Shown here: piece by piece, positions 50,699 to 59,212 of the stretch
How the letters are laid out: each line of letters begins with the position of its first letter
How positions within the stretch are numbered: position 1 is the first letter of the stretch
Assembly: GCA_013152435.1 (NCBI GenBank)
Contig: JAADGJ010000106.1
Span: 75,598-139,597, forward strand
Source of the DNA: Chloroflexota bacterium
Lineage (GTDB): Bacteria; Chloroflexota; Anaerolineae; DUEN01
Direction: 5' to 3'
Length of the DNA: 64,000 nt
Notes under the pieces: model-generated
The model's database searches: none
What the model was told of the DNA's origin: nothing
Seen by the model: only the letters and a program-made list of their open reading frames with translations
Made by a program: the position numbers and the translations under genes

Positions 50699-52117
50699 TC
50701 ACCGGCCGCGATACGCCCTCCAACCGGCCTCAAACGACGAGGCGTCCACGGTCAGCGATCGGCTAAGGGCGGTGTCCAGATCGATCGACTCGCCCAGCGC
50801 GCGCAACAGGGCCGAGAAGGCGTCCGGCCCCCACGTGGCGGCGATATACGCGGCCGCATCCCGCGCCCGACGCCGGGCCAACACATCGCTGGGGTCCGCC
50901 TGTAACGAGCGGCCCACGCTCTCCAGGGAGGCCCAGGACAGCGCCGTATTGGGCACCACCTGAGGGGCCGCCAACCACTCCGCGATCCCCACGGCCAGCG
51001 CCCAGGCGGCATCCACGTAGGACGCGGATCCCACCAGAGGCCCCAGCCGCGTGCGCACCATGGCCTCCGCGATGTGATGGCGGACCATATCCTCCCACGC
51101 ATCGGGCGTCTCACCTCGTTCCCCCACGCCACTCCAGGAGGGGGAGGGGGCTCGAACCTGCAGGTCAGGGCCCTCGGGGCTGAACACCTCCGCGGAACGG
51201 GGCCAATCCCTCGACGACCGCACCACCTCCAGCCGCGGCCACGAAAGCGGCGCATCCCCCGCATAATGCGCCTGTAACCTCTCCCGCACGATCTCCTGGG
51301 CCAGGGGAAGAGGAAGCGGACTCAGCACGAGGATCGTAGGCCCCTCCGGAAGACGGAGCTGCAACAGGGAGGGCGCCGGCTGCACGGCCTGGTGCAATCG
51401 CATGTACGCCACACTGGCCGGGGGACCCACATCCAGCGGATTCGCGGAAAGCTCCAGGACGACTCGGCATGTCCCGCCGGCACCATCCAACAGGCGGCAG
51501 CCGTTCGTCACGAAACGATCGAGCTGGGGAACCGTCCCTTCCACCGCCTGGGCATCCAGCGCCCGATAGCGAACGATCACATGCTCCGCCGACGACTGCG
51601 CGGGTTCCCCCCAGGCGGATACATCGGGGGAGGCGATGAACCATCGCCCCCGACGCAAGGCGAAGTCGAACCGGGCCATTACCGGGTCCACATCGGTCTG
51701 CATCAGCACCCACGCCCAGGCGCGATCCCCCTCCAGGGTCACATCCAAGAGCTCGACGGGCAACATGGGCGGAGAAGGGGATTTCTGAAGCGCCTCGAAC
51801 CAGGCGGTCTGATACGCACGCCACACACCATCCCCGGGATCCATCAGGGCCATGAACCCCTCTCGATCCCCCTGCTCGATATACAGGCGTAGCTCGGCGA
51901 TCACCGCGTCCAGATCGGACAGCAAGGCCCGCCGCGCCTGCACATATCGCCAGCCGATCCCGACGGCCATGCCCGCTCCAAATGCCAACAGCAACAGCAG
52001 GGCCATCCACGACCAGCGAAAGCCCGAGGGGCGTGATCCCCCCTCCGACTCCAGGGCGATCGTCGTACGACCTTCGTCATCGCCGGTCTGCCACTCCAGC
52101 CGGATGCTCATGAACAC
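50699..52117 (-). CDS. Membrane-anchored protein, possible degenerate MA-type metallopeptidase
   Basis: 472 residues. One membrane helix at about 37-57 is preceded by a short cytoplasmic part; the rest is extracytoplasmic. The last ~130 residues resemble the helical end of peptidase MA-like proteins (LLRALGESIDLDTALSRSL...FEAGWRAYRGR). Where these have HExxH, this protein reads MVRHHIAEAMVRTRLG, so a zinc site is not preserved. A middle section (AVEGTVPQLDRFVTNGCRLLDG) matches nothing I know. It starts 3 nt from the birA stop and is probably co-transcribed. Confidence 0.7.
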   Translation of the reverse strand: MFMSIRLEWQTGDDEGRTTIALESEGGSRPSGFRWSWMALLLLLAFGAGMAVGIGWRYVQARRALLSDLDAVIAELRLYIEQGDREGFMALMDPGDGVWRAYQTAWFEALQKSPSPPMLPVELLDVTLEGDRAWAWVLMQTDVDPVMARFDFALRRGRWFIASPDVSAWGEPAQSSAEHVIVRYRALDAQAVEGTVPQLDRFVTNGCRLLDGAGGTCRVVLELSANPLDVGPPASVAYMRLHQAVQPAPSLLQLRLPEGPTILVLSPLPLPLAQEIVRERLQAHYAGDAPLSWPRLEVVRSSRDWPRSAEVFSPEGPDLQVRAPSPSWSGVGERGETPDAWEDMVRHHIAEAMVRTRLGPLVGSASYVDAAWALAVGIAEWLAAPQVVPNTALSWASLESVGRSLQADPSDVLARRRARDAAAYIAATWGPDAFSALLRALGESIDLDTALSRSLTVDASSFEAGWRAYRGR

Positions 52118-52119
52118 CC

Positions 52120-52917
52120 CTATCCCTGAGATGTGCGCAATGACACGTCACCGGCCCGGATCACTTCCATCACGCCATCGGCACACTCCAACAGCAACGC
52201 CCCCTCCTCATCCACGCCCCGGGCGACGCCGACGAAAGCGCCTCGGGGCGTGGTCACCTGAACCTCCCGCCCCATCCACAGCAGACGCTCCAGCCAGGCG
52301 GCGCGGCAGGAGCCACCCGCCAACACCTCCTGGTAGTGGGCCTCGAAGCGGCTCAGGATCGCCACCAACAAGGCGCCCCGGTCCGGGGCATGCCCCGCCA
52401 CCTCATGGAGGGAAACGGCCTGCCCCTGCAAGTCCGGCAGCCCGGCGAAATCCACCGACACGTTGATGCCGATACCCACGATGGCTCGCTCTACAACCTG
52501 GCCGTTCGCGGCCAGCCGGGCCTCCAGCAGGATCCCCCCCACCTTCCGCTCGCGCACGTAGAGGTCATTCGGCCATTTCAGCGCGACGGAGACCGGACAC
52601 ACGGCCTCGACGGCCTCCGCCGCGGCCAGGCCGGCGACCATGACCAGCTGTTGCGCCCGACGCGATGGAAGGCCGGGCCGCAGCAGGATCGAGAACAGCA
52701 GGGCCTGACCATAAGGAGCCCACCACGAGCGGCCCCCTCGGCCGCGCCCGGCGGTCTGCTCCTCGGCCAGCACGGTCGTACCGTCCGGCCACCCCAGATC
52801 CGAGAGGCGGGCTGCCAGCGCCTGGGTGGATGTCAGGCGTGGCGCGTAAACCAGAGGACGTCCAAGGCGACGAGTCGTCAGCCGGGCGGCTAACGATCGG
52901 ATCTCCATTCGAGTCAT
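52120..52917 (-). CDS. birA: Biotin-[acetyl-CoA-carboxylase] ligase (BirA, catalytic type)
   Basis: Attaches biotin to the carboxyl-carrier domain via biotinyl-5'-AMP. About 265 residues. The biotin-AMP loop GRGRGGRSWWAPYG and the KWPNDLYV substrate motif are intact, followed by KVGGILLE and GIGINV. A C-terminal SH3-like domain is present. There is no N-terminal helix-turn-helix, so this is a monofunctional enzyme without a repressor role. ATG 52917 or 52908 may be the start; neither has a good ribosome binding site. Confidence 0.93.
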   Translation of the reverse strand: MTRMEIRSLAARLTTRRLGRPLVYAPRLTSTQALAARLSDLGWPDGTTVLAEEQTAGRGRGGRSWWAPYGQALLFSILLRPGLPSRRAQQLVMVAGLAAAEAVEAVCPVSVALKWPNDLYVRERKVGGILLEARLAANGQVVERAIVGIGINVSVDFAGLPDLQGQAVSLHEVAGHAPDRGALLVAILSRFEAHYQEVLAGGSCRAAWLERLLWMGREVQVTTPRGAFVGVARGVDEEGALLLECADGVMEVIRAGDVSLRTSQG

Positions 52918-53092
52918 GACGCCGTCAGGGTACTGCAAGCGGCACGAGCTGTCAAGCGTGGTCGCGCTGGGGGATGGGGTTTTTCAAAGTCAGTGATGGA
53001 AACCGGGAAGGTTAGGAACCCCTCGCGTGTCGTCCGACGCAAGCCATTCCCCTGGCCGTCAACGGGTAGAAAACGGCCCTCATCCCCCAGAT

Positions 53093-53120
53093 CCCCTTCT
53101 CCTGAGTTCGGGAGAAGGGG
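53093..53120. repeat. Dispersed palindrome CCCCTTCTCC/GGAGAAGGGG
   Basis: A 10-bp stem (53093-53102/53111-53120) with an 8-nt gap, preceded by CCTCATCCCCCAGAT. A half-copy with the same lead-in lies at 7322-7349, cut by the type A MITE. There is no T-run, so it is a repeat rather than a terminator. Confidence 0.6.
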
Positions 53121-53157
53121 GCTCAACGACGGATATCCTACCCCGCAGGCCTCAGGC

Positions 53158-53186
53158 TTAGGGAGACTCGGCTCCCATGGTATAAT
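53158..53186 (+). promoter_or_regulatory. Promoter of the ABC-F gene
   Basis: A perfect TATAAT at 53181-53186; the -35 at 53158-53163 is TTAGGG (weak) at 17 bp. Confidence 0.55.
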
Positions 53187-53213
53187 AGCGCGCAGTCACA
53201 AAGGGGACGATCC

Positions 53214-55121
53214 ATGTCCATCCTGATCGCCCGCGATCTGGCGAAATCCTACGGCGCGCTGGACGTCTTCCAAAACGTCCAGCTGCGGATCGAGCACGGC
53301 GACCGCATCGGCCTGGTGGGGCCCAACGGCCAGGGGAAGACCACGCTCCTCAAGATCATGGCCGGCCTGGAGCCTCCCACCGCTGGTTCGGTCACGCATG
53401 CGCGCGCCCTGCGCATCGGGTACTTGCCACAGGACCCGCCGCCTGCCGGGTCCCGCACGCTCTACGCCGATCTGCTAGAGATCTTCCACGACCTGCGCAG
53501 GCAGGCGGAGACTCTGCGCGCCCTGGAACGGCAGATGGAGGCCACGACCGACGAGGCCGAACTGGAGCGGCTGCTGGCTCGATACGGCGATCTCCAGGCG
53601 CGCTTCGAGCTGGCCGGCGGCTACGATTACGAACTGCGCATCCGTCGGGTGCTGAGCGGTCTGGGATTCAGCGAGAGCGAATACCACCAACCCCTGGCCC
53701 ACCTCAGCGGTGGGCAGCGCACCCGGGCGCTGCTGGCGAGGCTGCTCCTGGAGGAACCGGATCTGCTGCTCCTGGACGAGCCGACCAACCACCTGGACCT
53801 CGCGGCCGTGGAGTGGCTGGAGGAGACCCTGCTGCAATGGAAGGGCAGCCTGGTTGTCGTGGCCCACGACCGCTACTTCCTGGACCGGGTGGCCACGCGG
53901 ATCTGGGAGATGGCGCGCGGCCGGGTGACCACCTATCGCGGGAACTACAGCCAATACGTCGTCCTGCGGGCGGAGCACCTGGAGCAACAACGGCGGGAGT
54001 GGGAGAAGCAACAGGAATACATCGCCAGGACCGAGGAGTTCGTCCGGCGATACAAGGCGGGGCAGCGCAGCAAGGAGGCGCGCGGCCGGCTCCGTCGCCT
54101 GGAGCGATTCAAGCGAGAGCAGGCGATTGAGCGCCCCCAGGAGGGGCGACGCATCCGCCTGGACATGACGACCCAGATTCGCTCCGGCGATCTGGTGATG
54201 GCCACTCGCGATCTGATCGTCGGCTATGACCCCAACGCCCCCCTGTTCCGCTGTCCGGACCTGGAGATCCGTCGCGGCCACACCGTCGCGCTCATCGGGC
54301 CCAACGGGGTGGGCAAGACCACCTTCGTGAAGACGATTCTGGGAGAGGTGCCTCCGCTGGCCGGCGAGATCCGCCTGGGCGCCAGCGTGAAGGTGGGCTA
54401 TCTGCCCCAGGTTCCCACAGACCTGGCGCCGGATCAGACCGTATTGGATGCCATCTTAGAGGTCGCACCTAACCTCACCCTGGAGCAGGCGCGTCGATTC
54501 CTGGGCCGTTTCCTGTTCACCGGCGACGATGTGTTCCAGACCATCGACACGCTGAGCGGTGGCCAGCGCAGCCGGGTCGCGCTGGCCCGGCTGTCGCTGC
54601 TGGGAGCGAACTTTCTGATCCTGGACGAGCCGACCAATCACCTGGACCTGGAATCACAGGAGATCCTGCAGGAGGTGCTGGCCCGATTCCCGGGCACCAT
54701 CCTGCTGGTCACCCACGATCGCTACCTGGTGGAGGCGCTGGCCACCCACGTGTGGGATCTCCAGGCGGGGAAGCTGAGCGCCTACGAAGGGGGATACACC
54801 GAATATCTGGCCCAGCGGGCGGCCGAGCGCGAGGCAGCGTCCGCCGACGGCAAGTCCCGAACCTCCTCAGCCAGGAAGGGTCGAGAGCGAGAACGGGAGG
54901 AGCGCCGGCGGCGACAGAGGGAACGCCGCCAGGCCGAGCGAGCGATGGCCATCGAGGAGAAGATCCACGCGCTGGAGGCGGAGCTGGCCCGACTGGGGGA
55001 GGAGATCGAGGTCGCCGGCCGGAATCAGGAGGTGGCCCGAGTGGAGGAGCTGGGCATCGCGTATGCAGAGGCCGAGCGACGGCTGCACGAGTTGATGGAG
55101 GAATGGGCCGCGCTGGTGTAG
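53214..55121 (+). CDS. ABC-F family ATPase (Uup/EttA-like ribosome-associated protein)
   Basis: 635 residues with two ABC domains and no membrane segment. Walker A GPNGQGKTT and GPNGVGKTT, signatures LSGGQRTRALLA and LSGGQRSRVALA, and Walker B LLLLDEPTNHLDLAAVE and FLILDEPTNHLDLESQE are intact. The inter-domain linker (about 235-300) is charged and helical (EWEKQQEYIARTEEF), as in ABC-F. A C-terminal coiled coil (about 555-630) recalls Uup. ABC-F proteins act on stalled or initiating ribosomes. AAGGGGA lies 7 nt before ATG 53214. coaE follows after 15 nt. Confidence 0.94.
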   Translation: MSILIARDLAKSYGALDVFQNVQLRIEHGDRIGLVGPNGQGKTTLLKIMAGLEPPTAGSVTHARALRIGYLPQDPPPAGSRTLYADLLEIFHDLRRQAETLRALERQMEATTDEAELERLLARYGDLQARFELAGGYDYELRIRRVLSGLGFSESEYHQPLAHLSGGQRTRALLARLLLEEPDLLLLDEPTNHLDLAAVEWLEETLLQWKGSLVVVAHDRYFLDRVATRIWEMARGRVTTYRGNYSQYVVLRAEHLEQQRREWEKQQEYIARTEEFVRRYKAGQRSKEARGRLRRLERFKREQAIERPQEGRRIRLDMTTQIRSGDLVMATRDLIVGYDPNAPLFRCPDLEIRRGHTVALIGPNGVGKTTFVKTILGEVPPLAGEIRLGASVKVGYLPQVPTDLAPDQTVLDAILEVAPNLTLEQARRFLGRFLFTGDDVFQTIDTLSGGQRSRVALARLSLLGANFLILDEPTNHLDLESQEILQEVLARFPGTILLVTHDRYLVEALATHVWDLQAGKLSAYEGGYTEYLAQRAAEREAASADGKSRTSSARKGREREREERRRRQRERRQAERAMAIEEKIHALEAELARLGEEIEVAGRNQEVARVEELGIAYAEAERRLHELMEEWAALV

Positions 55122-55136
55122 CGCGCCGACATCGTC

Positions 55137-55796
55137 ATGACGATCGTGATCGGACTCACCGGGAACATCGCCACGGGCAAGAGCACAGTCACCCGCATGC
55201 TGGCCGACCTGGGAGCTCACGTCATCGATGCAGACCAGGTGGCGCACGAGGTGATCGCCCCCGGCGGCGCCGCTTATCAGGCCGTCCTGGAGGCGTTCGG
55301 GCCGGACATCGTGAGGGAGGACGGCACCATCGATCGCCGGAAGCTGGCGTCGATCGTCTTCGCCGACCCGGCCCAGCTGGCCCGGCTGGAGGCCATCGTG
55401 CATCCGGCAGTATACGACCGCATCCGGGAGGAGATCAGGCGCATCGAAGCCCAGACGGCACCGGACGCGCCGGAGCCCGTGGTGGTGATCGAGGCCATCA
55501 AGCTGTTGGAGGCTGGCATGAGCCTCTCCCTGTGCGATCAGGTGTGGGTGGTCACAGCCCGACCCGAGCAACAGCTCCGGCGGCTGCTGGAACAGCGGGG
55601 CATGACGGAGGAGGAAGCCCGCCGTCGCATGGCATCCCAGTCGCCGCAGGAGATGAAGGTGCAACACGCCGACGTGGTCATCGACAACAGCGGGAGCCTG
55701 GAGCGAACGGCCGCCCAGGTGCGCGCCGCATGGGAGGCCCACATCGCGTCCCGGCGGGGGCGACACGCGGGCGCCAGTGGACGCGGGGAAGCATGA
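55137..55796 (+). CDS. coaE: Dephospho-CoA kinase
   Basis: Last step of coenzyme A synthesis: phosphorylates the 3'-OH of dephospho-CoA. The 219 residues carry the P-loop GLTGNIATGKST, the DADQVAHEV motif, IVHPAVYDRI and a lid rich in Arg (EEEARRRMASQ). Length and motifs fit CoaE. The C-terminal ~20 residues (RRGRHAGASGRGEA) are non-conserved. It begins 15 nt after the ABC-F gene, with little ribosome binding site of its own, suggesting coupled translation. Confidence 0.95.
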   Translation: MTIVIGLTGNIATGKSTVTRMLADLGAHVIDADQVAHEVIAPGGAAYQAVLEAFGPDIVREDGTIDRRKLASIVFADPAQLARLEAIVHPAVYDRIREEIRRIEAQTAPDAPEPVVVIEAIKLLEAGMSLSLCDQVWVVTARPEQQLRRLLEQRGMTEEEARRRMASQSPQEMKVQHADVVIDNSGSLERTAAQVRAAWEAHIASRRGRHAGASGRGEA

Positions 55797-55868
55797 TGGG
55801 CGATCCCGGCCGTTTCAAAACGGCGCCCTGAGAGGACGCCAACTTCGTGCTATGACAGGGGAACGGAG

Positions 55869-56081
55869 ATGAACGAATTGCAGCGATTCTATCAGGAGCA
55901 CCCCAACCTCAGCGCCTGGATCGTGCTCTCCATCGGCATGTTGATCATCGTGATCTGGTCCGCCAGGGATGTGGGGTTCCTTCCGGGCCAGTGGATCGCG
56001 CTGGGGATCGCTACCATCCTCTTGGCCGGCCTGTGCGTGTGGATTATCAGCTGGGAGGACGAGGAGGACGAGGCACAGTGA
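55869..56081 (+). CDS. Small two-helix membrane protein
   Basis: 70 residues with two hydrophobic helices (about 15-31 and 41-61) and an acidic tail WEDEEDEAQ. No family recognised. GGAACGGAG lies just before ATG 55869. It follows coaE after 72 bp that include a short inverted repeat (GCCGTTT/AAACGGC around 55809). Confidence 0.6.
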   Translation: MNELQRFYQEHPNLSAWIVLSIGMLIIVIWSARDVGFLPGQWIALGIATILLAGLCVWIISWEDEEDEAQ

Positions 56082-56385
56082 CGGCGCCGGCATCACAACG
56101 CCGGGTGCCGGGAAGGCCGCACACATGAGGCTCCCTCCTGGGAAGAGCGGGCCAGAGCGCGCACCGGACCGGGAGCTTCATAACTGCCGTCTCCCTTCGG
56201 CCTCCTCAGCTCGCCGCCGCAAGGGAAGTTCCCCATCCCTTGGACGAGCGCCCATCGCGAGCCTTTCGCCTCCCCCATGAGCTCCGGACCGCGGCAGGCC
56301 AACGATCATCATCTTTCCAGAATCGACCGGCGAAGCGACATCGATCCCACAGCCAAGTGAATTATCTCGCGAGTATGCCACGAAC

Positions 56386-56414
56386 TTGACCGATGTGGAG
56401 GAGCATGATACCAT
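56386..56414 (+). promoter_or_regulatory. Promoter of the SmtB-like gene
   Basis: TTGACC (56386-56391), 17-bp spacer, TACCAT (56409-56414). It lies 26 nt ahead of the start codon. The rest of the gap 56082-56385 shows no gene or clear structure. Confidence 0.55.
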
Positions 56415-56439
56415 TTCTTCCCTGAAGGAGGCGAAAGCG

Positions 56440-56808
56440 ATGACATTGCATCCCGGAATCCCGGCGGAGTGCGAGGGCGAACACGTCAACGAGGCCGCGG
56501 TGCGCCTCGCTGCACAGGGCCTGCTCGATGAGGAGACGGCCAGCCGGTTGGCCGAGACCTTCAAAGCGCTGAGCGATCCCACCCGGGTGCGCATCATCTC
56601 CGTATTGCGAGAGACGGAGCTGTGCGTGGGGGATCTGGCCCGCTGCCTGAACATGGAGCAGTCGGCCATCTCCCATCAACTGCGGATCCTGCGCCAGTTG
56701 CGCCTGGTGCGAGCGCGCAAGGCGGGCCGACACGTGTACTACGCGCTGGATGACGATCACATCCACTCCCTGTTCCTGCAAGGGCTTGACCACATCCAGC
56801 ACGGGTAA
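56440..56808 (+). CDS. ArsR/SmtB-family zinc-sensing repressor
   Basis: 122 residues. The winged helix includes SDPTRVRIISVL, ELCVGDLARCLNMEQSAISHQL and GRHVYYAL, very close to cyanobacterial SmtB. The metal site at helix 5 is complete: D-x-H-x10-H-x2-H in DDHIHSLFLQGLDHIQH. An N-terminal CEGEH and the Cys in ELCVGDLARC recall the alpha3N site. Zinc would release it from its operator. No zinc exporter or metallothionein gene lies beside it. ATG 56440 has GAAGGAGG about 8 nt upstream. Confidence 0.9.
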   Translation: MTLHPGIPAECEGEHVNEAAVRLAAQGLLDEETASRLAETFKALSDPTRVRIISVLRETELCVGDLARCLNMEQSAISHQLRILRQLRLVRARKAGRHVYYALDDDHIHSLFLQGLDHIQHG

Positions 56809-56886
56809 ACCGCCCCAGGCAGGCCGCCAGACACATCCAACGTTCCCCCCATTCTCATCGTCGAGGAGACCGTTTTCCGACAGCCT

Positions 56887-58020
56887 ATGCGAATTGCGCT
56901 CATGGGCACGCGCGGCGTGCCCGCTTCATATTCCGGCTTCGAGACCTGCGTGGAGGAGCTGGGCAGCCGCCTGGCGCAGCGCGGCCACCAGGTCACCGTC
57001 TACTGTCGACGGCACCACATCACATACCCCCATGCCACCTACAAGGGCATGCGCCTGGTAAAGCTTCCCACCATCGCCAACAAGTACCTGGACACCATCG
57101 TGCACAGCTTCCTCTCCTCCCTGCATGCCCTGAGCCAGGGATATGATGTCTGTCTCTACTTCATCGCGGGGAACTCGCTGGTCACCTGGATCCCTCGCCT
57201 GGCCGGACAGAAGACGCTGATCAACGTGGACGGCCTGGACTGGAAGCGAGAGAAGTGGCCGACGCTGGCCAAGCGCTATATCCAATTCGCCGAGCGCATG
57301 TCCGGCCGCCTGGCCAACGCGGTGATCACCGACTCCCGCGTCGTGCAGGCGTACTATCGGGATGTCTACGGCATCGAAACCCACTACATCGCTTACGGCG
57401 CCGACGTACCGCGCGTGCCCCCCGGCCCGACCCTGGAGCAGTTCGGCCTGGAGCCGAACCGCTACGTGCTCTTCGTGGGCCGTTTGGTGCCCGAGAACTG
57501 CGCGCATCACCTGGTGGAGGCGTTCCGGGGCCTGGACACGGATCTCAAATGCGTCATCGTGGGCGACGCGCCTTACGCGGACGCGTACAAGGCGCAGCTG
57601 CGGGCAGCGGCCGGGGACGACCCGCGCATCGTCTTCACCGGCTATCAATTCGGATCGGCCTATCATGAATTGGGGTCCAACGCCTGGATCTTCGTGGAGA
57701 CGTCCGGTGTGGGGGGCACCCACCCGGCCCTGCTGGAGGCGATGGCCTTTGGAAACTGCGTGGTGGTCCACGATACGTCGGAGAACCTGGAGACGATCGG
57801 AGAGGCCGGGCTGAGCTACCCGGGGCGTGAGGGCGGGTCTGGCCTCCGCCCCGTCCTGGCCCGCCTTCTGAGCGACCCCGATCTGGTCGAGGAGTACCGC
57901 AAGCGGGCGGAGGAGCGGGTGCGACGGCACTACTCATGGGACGCGGTCACCGATCAGTATGAGGCGCTGTTCAAGCGAGTGCTGGGGCGAGAGGCTCCCT
58001 CTCGCCGCTCGGCCGAGTAG
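56887..58020 (+). CDS. Family 4 glycosyltransferase with DUF1972 N-terminus
   Basis: 377 residues, GT-B fold. The N-terminal half begins MRIALMGTRGVPASYSGFET, characteristic of DUF1972 rhamnosyl/polysaccharide transferases. The C-terminal half has VLFVGRLVPENCAHHLVEAF and the nucleotide-sugar motif GGTHPALLEAMAFG. It likely adds a sugar to a surface glycan or glycolipid. It is cytosolic or peripheral. No clear ribosome binding site precedes ATG 56887. It is followed by a 217-bp gap with a candidate RNA element, then GT2. Confidence 0.9.
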   Translation: MRIALMGTRGVPASYSGFETCVEELGSRLAQRGHQVTVYCRRHHITYPHATYKGMRLVKLPTIANKYLDTIVHSFLSSLHALSQGYDVCLYFIAGNSLVTWIPRLAGQKTLINVDGLDWKREKWPTLAKRYIQFAERMSGRLANAVITDSRVVQAYYRDVYGIETHYIAYGADVPRVPPGPTLEQFGLEPNRYVLFVGRLVPENCAHHLVEAFRGLDTDLKCVIVGDAPYADAYKAQLRAAAGDDPRIVFTGYQFGSAYHELGSNAWIFVETSGVGGTHPALLEAMAFGNCVVVHDTSENLETIGEAGLSYPGREGGSGLRPVLARLLSDPDLVEEYRKRAEERVRRHYSWDAVTDQYEALFKRVLGREAPSRRSAE

Positions 58021-58055
58021 GCTCCACGAGATTTTAGCCCGGAAGCTCTTTCAGG

Positions 58056-58061
58056 TATAAT
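58056..58061 (+). promoter_or_regulatory. -10 element ahead of the candidate leader RNA
   Basis: TATAAT at 58056-58061; the -35 is weak (TTTTAG at 58032-58037, 18 bp). It would place the start near 58068, just before the structured segment. Confidence 0.45.
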
Positions 58062-58089
58062 TCACCCCGGAACTGGCTGACCCACTCCG

Positions 58090-58195
58090 CATCGCTTCGC
58101 GAGGGTGCGAGAACCCCCAGACGCCCAGGTGCGTCTCATAAGCGGGGGAACGACGTCACCTCTCGCCACGGCAATGCCTCACACCCTCGCCTGCC
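58090..58195 (+). ncRNA. Candidate structured leader RNA of the GT2-flippase operon
   Basis: A closed, multi-stem layout: P1 GCGAGGGTG (58099-58107) pairs with CACCCTCGC (58182-58190). Inside, GCGAGA (58107-58112) can pair with TCTCGC (58161-58166), CCCCC (58114-58118) with GGGGG (58144-58148), and AGACGC (58119-58124) with GCGTCT (58131-58136). Long-range nested pairing upstream of a gene suggests a cis-regulatory element or riboswitch. I do not recognise the class. It could also be chance in GC-rich DNA. Confidence 0.45.
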
Positions 58196-58237
58196 AGCCA
58201 TGCCCGCGATTTCAGATCACCTTACGGAGAGTGAGAT

Positions 58238-59212
58238 TTGAGCCAGGAAAAGATCCGGTGCAGTGTGGGGGTCACGGCGCACAACGAGGAAGCCAACATC
58301 GGAGCGCTCCTGGATGCCCTGCTCGATCAACACCTGCACGATGTCGAGATCACCGAGATCATCGTCGTCGCATCGGGGTGCACCGATCGCACGGTCCCCA
58401 TCGTGCAGGAGTACGCCCAGCGTGACCCGCGCATCCGCCTCTTCGTGCAGGAACGCCGGGAGGGGAAGACCTCCGCGGTGAACGTGTTCCTCAAGCACGC
58501 CAAGGAGGACATCTGCGTCCTGGAAAGCGGCGACACGCTCCCCCGCGAGGACGCGATCGAGAACCTGGTCCGCATGTTCGCCGATCCCCGGGTCGGCATG
58601 ACCGGCGCGCACAAGGTGCCTCTGAACACGCCGGATCACCTCGTCGGGCTGTTCACCCATCTGCGCCTGCGCATGGAGCACGAGCTGTGCCTGGACATCC
58701 CCCGGCTGGGGGAGCTCATCGCCTTCCGGAAGGTGTTCGACCAGATCCCGCCCGATGTGGCTATGGATGAGGCGTTCGTGGAGGCTCTCATCATTCAGCG
58801 CGGGCTGCAGGTGCGCTACGCGCCCAACGCGGTGGTCTACAACACCGGGCCCACCACCGTGAGCGATTTCGTGAAACAACGCCGCCGCAACCACGCCGGC
58901 CACCTCTACCTCAAGCACAAGTACGGATACAAGGTTGCCAGCATCCAGAACCGGCGGGTGGTCCGGGTGGCCCTGCGAGAGATATGGGGCGCCATCCGGC
59001 TGGTGCTCGTCCTGATGGCCCTGGGCGTGCTGGAGGCGTGGGCCCGACTGCTGGGCTGGTATGACTTCGCCATCAAGAAGGAACGGCACACCGTATGGGA
59101 CATGGCGTGGACGCAGAAGGCCAACCTGGCCCAGGCGGGGAAGGAGTGGACGAACCACAAGGAAGAATCGCTCGTGACCCCCGTACACGAGGTGAATCCC
59201 CTTGAGAGATAA
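58238..59212 (+). CDS. Family 2 glycosyltransferase with C-terminal membrane helix
   Basis: 324 residues, GT-A fold. The donor-binding start IRCSVGVTAHNEEANIGALL, the acidic metal motif in ICVLESGDTLP and the later VAMDEAFVEALI fit family 2. The Q/RxxRW-like region is KQRRRNHAGHLYLKHKYG. One helix at about 247-268 is probably membrane-associated. It starts with TTG 58238, with GGAG 9 nt upstream. Its end overlaps the flippase-like gene by 11 nt. Confidence 0.88.
   Translation: MSQEKIRCSVGVTAHNEEANIGALLDALLDQHLHDVEITEIIVVASGCTDRTVPIVQEYAQRDPRIRLFVQERREGKTSAVNVFLKHAKEDICVLESGDTLPREDAIENLVRMFADPRVGMTGAHKVPLNTPDHLVGLFTHLRLRMEHELCLDIPRLGELIAFRKVFDQIPPDVAMDEAFVEALIIQRGLQVRYAPNAVVYNTGPTTVSDFVKQRRRNHAGHLYLKHKYGYKVASIQNRRVVRVALREIWGAIRLVLVLMALGVLEAWARLLGWYDFAIKKERHTVWDMAWTQKANLAQAGKEWTNHKEESLVTPVHEVNPLER

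Noticed and set aside
53093-53120. Terminator
   Set aside because: A good stem but no U-tract on either strand; the same sequence occurs as a dispersed repeat.
58099-58190. Known c-di-AMP (ydaO) riboswitch
   Set aside because: Only GCGGGGGAAC is similar; the other conserved segments of that class are missing.
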